A stretch of DNA of 64,000 nucleotides from Blastomussa wellsi (lineage: Eukaryota > Cnidaria > Anthozoa > Scleractinia > Plerogyridae), in assembly GCA_947652115.1 (NCBI GenBank), contig OX393569.1:7799050-7863049 (forward strand). The letters are read 5' to 3'. Positions 60,097 through 64,000 of the stretch are shown here, piece by piece. Below the pieces are notes generated by a model that was not told the DNA's origin, searched no databases, and saw only the letters and a program-made list of their open reading frames with translations. The position numbers and the translations under genes are program-made. Every line of letters starts with the position of its first letter. Position 1 is the first letter of the stretch.

Positions 60097-62832
60097 TTAT
60101 AAAAGTGCCTTCATGTGTTTAATGATATCATAATAAACTATTCTAGGAGCGTCCAATCCCCAAATGAAGTCCAGATGATCCCAGTTCGGGATATACTTGT
60201 CGTACATCTTATTCGGAAGCAGAGGAAGTAGAGCCCGCACGTCTGTTGGGTCAGCTAACCAGTCATTCTGTGCCCAATAAAGTGCCGCGGGGACCGTAAA
60301 GGCTGATGCATTGTATAAAGGTGGTGTGTCCTAAATGCAAACGCACCATATCAAATAGAGTGACCAGGCAACATTTTACACATCTTTGTGTTAATAATAA
60401 TGTTACTTCTAAGGGGCGTAGCAAACCATTTTTTGCTTTTACGTCAGTTCCACACCTCGTAAGTGTAGTACAGCCGAGGAAGGTAGGGGAAGTCAAGTAG
60501 AATATAGTCACACAAAAAAACTAGTTCTATGAAATAAAAAGAGAAATATTCCAAGAAAAAATAGTTGGCCCCGCCAGGAAAACTTAAATGTTCTTTTTTT
60601 TTCTAACATAGTGTTTCATTTTGCGTGGCTATTTCTTGTAGGAAGTGAAGGTGTGCGGAGTTTGCCCCCGCAGACAGAAAATTGTCCCCACAGACAAAAA
60701 ATCCCAGGTACGGCCCTGAGGTCTTGTGATCCCAGGGTTGCAATCCCTGATCCCATTTCACCTGGTAACGACCCTGGTATGTTCTCTAATTACGGTCTCA
60801 CCTGTCCATAGTGTTGTCTGTTTTTCTCCGCGCTTCCATAATTGTACATCTGGAACTTATTGGATAAAGTCATCTGTTGAGAGTTTTAAAAACATATTTT
60901 ATGCTAAACAGAAATATGAAACGGCTCACGGGAAATAGTATGTCAAAAGTAACTTAGAAACGAAACCAATCGTGACACGTTCATACATATTTTCCCGCGC
61001 TTCGTGCCGGCTACACGTATTTACTTCGAGTTTTGATTGGTTGACTGGATTGTCTGTGTCTTGTGATTGGCCAGATTGATTACTTTGGTTTTGGTTTTAC
61101 GACACTCAGTTGAAAAGTGTTCTATCTCCACCGAACCTTATGTACAAGTTAGTATACCTGAGCAAAGTGAATTATGTTCTTAACTGAGGTGCCCGCTGGG
61201 GTGTGGGAGTAATAAACTGGAAGTCGTGTCTGCAAAAAAAGAAATCAAAGTTATTTAAAATTTCTGATAACAAACCTCCACACTCAACTTCTCATTTGCG
61301 AGGCGCGAAGGCCCATGGGTTAGTGCGCTGGACACTGGATCGCGCGCTCCAAGTTCAAGCCCTGACCGGGGTACCAAATCGTGTTCTTGGGCAAGACACC
61401 ATACTCGTAATAATTCCTCTCTCCACATAGGTGTATAAATGGATACCTGCGAATTTAATGCTGGAGGTAGCCCTGCGAAGAACTAGCATCATATCCAGGG
61501 GGAGTAGGAGGCTCTTAAGGCGCCTACACACGAGGGGACATGACGCAAGGACACGTCGCGACATATAGCAGCCACAAAATCATGAGTTCGCACGTAGGGG
61601 ACATGTAACAGGGACATGCAACAGGGACGTGTACCGGTGACATGTAGCAGCGACATAATCACAATACGTAAACACATGAAAATGTAGTGCGACATGCCCC
61701 CCCCCCCTCCCCGGAACATGTCGCAGCGACACGCCCCGTCGTGTGTCCTGATCGTTATAAGCCGCCCGTGCAACACGAATTTTGCCGCAATTTTATCCCT
61801 GCCTCATGTCGAACTTCGTGAGACATGTCGCAGGGACAAGATGTTGCAGGGTGTGATATCCTCTACGTGTGAATTCTTTTGTGAACAACACAGGATTTTG
61901 TCGCTGGGACATGTCCCTGCGTCATATCCATTCATATGTAGCCGCCCTGAATCGCTTGGTGTTACGGAAACCGGGACAAACTCCAGCCAGAACCATATGC
62001 GCCACAATGCAAGAACGAGGACTTGACCTCTTTCACCAGTACACAACAGAAATTAAAATATTGCAACATAGCTTCTTTTATAAGTTTCAAACACTATTCC
62101 ACATAATAACAACTTGGTTTTACCATATTCAGCTGCTTCTTGTCAAATCCACAGATAACAAAAATAATGTCCGAACAAAATGACTCCAAGTCTTCTTCGG
62201 AACACACGTACTCAGCCAGCCAGCGAATGACGAAATCAGATGGAAGAAAATCCCGCACACCAAAAATCTTGAATAAACCCTATGAAAATAAAACAAGGTG
62301 TATGTTCAAACTCTTAAGAGATGGCTGTTCGGGAAACAAAATAATTCTCTCAAGCGGGTAAGGAACGTAACGTATATGAAATAATTCTTATACGAACTGT
62401 GGATGTAGATTTAAGTGAAAAATGATCATCGTAGTGAATTTTCAAGTTTTCAGAAAGTAATTGAAAATTTAATTGCAAGTTAACTTGCGTTAGAAATGAA
62501 ATTTGTGAAAAATTTCGTTTTTCTCGTTACACGACGTTTTATAGGTAGAGAAGAGTAGAAAAGAAAACGGCTAGAAAGTGTACAATACCTCGACTTCAGG
62601 TATGAAGTGAGCCAGGTATTTAATAGGGCTTTCAATATGACCCACTGTTGCTACGGGTCCCAGAGCAAAGACCCTCTTCACCATTTTGGCCAATTCTTTG
62701 TTTCTGGATAACTCTGCAAAAGCTATCAGAGTCCCTTGTGAATGCCCGGCGTAAAACATTGAGGGCTGTGAAGTCTTTGCTGACACAAACTTTATCATGG
62801 CGGGAAGATCGTGACGAGCCATCTCGTCCCAG
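60097..62832 (-). CDS. Acid lipase (LIPA / gastric lipase family), 3' part
   Basis: Five minus-strand exons: 62589-62832, 62124-62279, 61158-61229, 60802-60873 and 60097-60330. Each has AG/GT borders and the phases are compatible. The two 72-bp middle exons match the exon sizes I expect for vertebrate family members. The nucleophile is in YAGHSQGT (exon 1 of this set). The acid Asp is likely in QNDWLADP and the catalytic His in NWDHLDFIWG, both in the last exon. HTPAGTS and KFQMYNYGS are further family segments. These enzymes split triacylglycerols or cholesteryl esters in lysosomes or the gut lumen. The 5' exons (signal peptide, lid start, HG motif) are not present up to the window edge, so the start is outside. 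Substrate and location are inferred from family only. Confidence 0.9.
61310..61516 (+). mobile_element. tRNA-derived SINE, copy 2 (in lipase intron)
   Basis: GAGGCGCGAAGGCCCATGGG through CATATCCAGGGGGAGTAG. It has the same order of segments as 62940-63226: tRNA-like head, TTCTTGGGCAAGACAC, CTCTCTCCACATAGGTGTATAAATGG, ACTAGCATC. Confidence 0.7.
61522..61945. mobile_element. MITE-like repeat rich in GGGACATG words
   Basis: Between GCGCCTACACACGAGGGGACATG and the CCGCCCTG region, short units around GGGACATGT, GCAGCGACA and CATGTCGCAG recur in both orientations. Lies in the lipase intron directly after the SINE. Exact ends are uncertain. Confidence 0.5.
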
Positions 62833-62939
62833 CTGAAAGATAAAATGATTATATCCAGAAATTATATTTGTTTTAAATTCACGGTGAAGAAGGAACTGTG
62901 TATTCTAAATTTCCTGCTCGTTTATCTCGTAAGTGTGGT

Positions 62940-63226
62940 AGGCGTGGCGGCCTAATGGTTAGTGTGCTGGACTCTTGATCGGATGGTCCGGGTTCAAGCT
63001 CTGCCTGGGGCACTGCGTTGTGTTCTTGGGCAAGACACTTCACTCACACAGTGCCTCTCTCCACCCAGGTGTATAACTAATACACTAACCAATATACTGC
63101 TGGGGGTAACCCTGCGATGGACTAGCATCCCATCCAGGGGGCAATGGAAATATTCCTCACCGCTCAATGCTACGGAAACCGGGATAAGCTCCGGCGGTTT
63201 GGGCCACTTGACTCGAGGCTTAAACT
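62940..63226 (+). mobile_element. tRNA-derived SINE, full-length copy 3
   Basis: Head AGGCGTGGCGGCCTAATGG with A-box (TGGTTAGTGTGC) and B-box (GGGTTCAAGCTC). The tRNA-unrelated body has TTCTTGGGCAAGACACTTC, CTCTCTCCACCCAGGTGTAT, CCCTGCGATGGACTAGCATC, GGAAACCGGGATAAGC and GGGCCACTTGACTCG. It is the most complete of the three copies. Confidence 0.75.
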
Positions 63227-64000
63227 CTATATTATCTCGTAAGTTGGTAGTTTTCCAGTTTATCAGTTTCGCTGGAATCGTGTAGTTACGTCAAGAGTAG
63301 CAATCACGCCATTGATAAAATGAACCCCTAAAGGTACAGGGAGACGGGGAAGGGCAAATGGACAATACACTCCATACTTTTTGCGGGTGAGTTGTAATGT
63401 ATGAGGGAGTCAATAGGGAGGTACCTTTGACGGTTTACGATCAATTTTTTGGTCGTATGACAGTTAACGGTTAGCCCCATTGAGACCTTGTAATGGTGGG
63501 TCCTCACTCGCTCCCCCCTTCCCATTCCTTCGCAGGGCCCCTTTTGTTTCATACGGGTTGAGGAATGGGGAGAAGTCAGAACCGACCTACTTTTAATTTG
63601 TCCTCCCCACCCCCCAACTTTCGTACCCACTGGAGCTTTTGTAGAGGAGAGAATTCACTCCTTAGGGTCTTTTTTTTATTTTTCAGTAAGAAAGGTGGTT
63701 TATGACACTGGGGTCTCCACAGGTCACCCAAGCTCATGTTGAGAGTCAGCTACAAAGATCATATTGCGCAATAGCTGAAACATAAAATATAATACACTGT
63801 GTAAAGATCTTAATATAAGAGTTTGTATGGTTACAATACGTTTTAAAAAACCGAAGTACTGCCAAATCTTAAATAACATTGTCTTACTTTATTTCCACTG
63901 CGTTTTACTTGTTGTCTGAACGCTTATTTTTGTCATTTTTTGGCGAATTACCGCTCTCTGGGAAGTGGATAGTCTGAAGTGTTAGAGGGGGATTAGGGCG
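63227..64000. other. Right edge, probable lipase intron or 5' flank
   Basis: No lipase exon or other gene was found; a T-rich run lies near 63670. Confidence 0.4.

Noticed and set aside
61536..61940. CRISPR-like array from repeated GGGACATG units
   Set aside because: Units are short, irregular and in both orientations, in a eukaryotic intron; typical of a MITE interior.

Overview
The window reads as genomic DNA of an anthozoan cnidarian, most likely a stony coral. It holds spliced animal genes with short exons, several copies of a tRNA-derived SINE, many foldback MITEs, (TAA)n microsatellites, LINE fragments, a BEL/Pao retrotransposon and a complete Polinton/Maverick (adintovirus-like) element. 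The taxon is inferred from repeat content and gene style; no species marker was read.

Layout. 1-4970 is repeat-rich non-coding DNA: two MITEs, (TAA)n tracts and a minus-strand LINE 3' fragment. 4971-20537 is a 15,567-bp Polinton-like virus/transposon. It has 253-bp terminal inverted repeats (TIRs) that appear identical, a 5-bp target duplication (GACCA), and open reading frames for a type-B DNA polymerase, retroviral-type integrase, double-jelly-roll-type major capsid candidate, packaging ATPase, a penton-like minor capsid candidate and about a dozen small or membrane/coiled-coil proteins. 20538-21713 carries two MITEs. 21714-27175 is a BEL/Pao LTR retrotransposon on the minus strand, with 211-bp LTRs and AAGGC duplications; its integrase core is deleted and one TAA separates gag from pol. 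27828-32046 is an unrecognised host gene (Q/N/T-rich exon plus coiled-coil exon, minus strand), with a LINE 3' part flanked by TAA repeats in its intron. 32.1-36.2 kb is repeat-rich intergenic DNA.

36211-47070 (minus) is a complete 11-exon signal peptide peptidase gene (HM13), with exon phases that all join and a C-terminal KKSQ ER-retrieval signal. 47.4-49 kb holds a tRNA-like repeat, a LINE tail and a nested MITE. 51216-57477 (plus) is the 3' part of a SANT-domain corepressor-like gene, with a broken LINE in one intron. 60097-62832 (minus) is the 3' half of an acid lipase gene of the LIPA/gastric family, which runs off toward or past the right edge. SINEs and MITEs fill the remaining gaps.

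The main discovery candidate is the Polinton. Each TIR begins with a 124-nt near-perfect palindrome whose base is exactly the element end, giving a terminal hairpin design reminiscent of parvoviruses. The TIR also carries the start codon and first 11 codons of the outermost gene at each end, and a TATA/ATAC-like motif sits within a few bases of most start codons. No adenain-like protease was recognised. All main frames are open and the TIRs appear identical, so the insertion looks recent.
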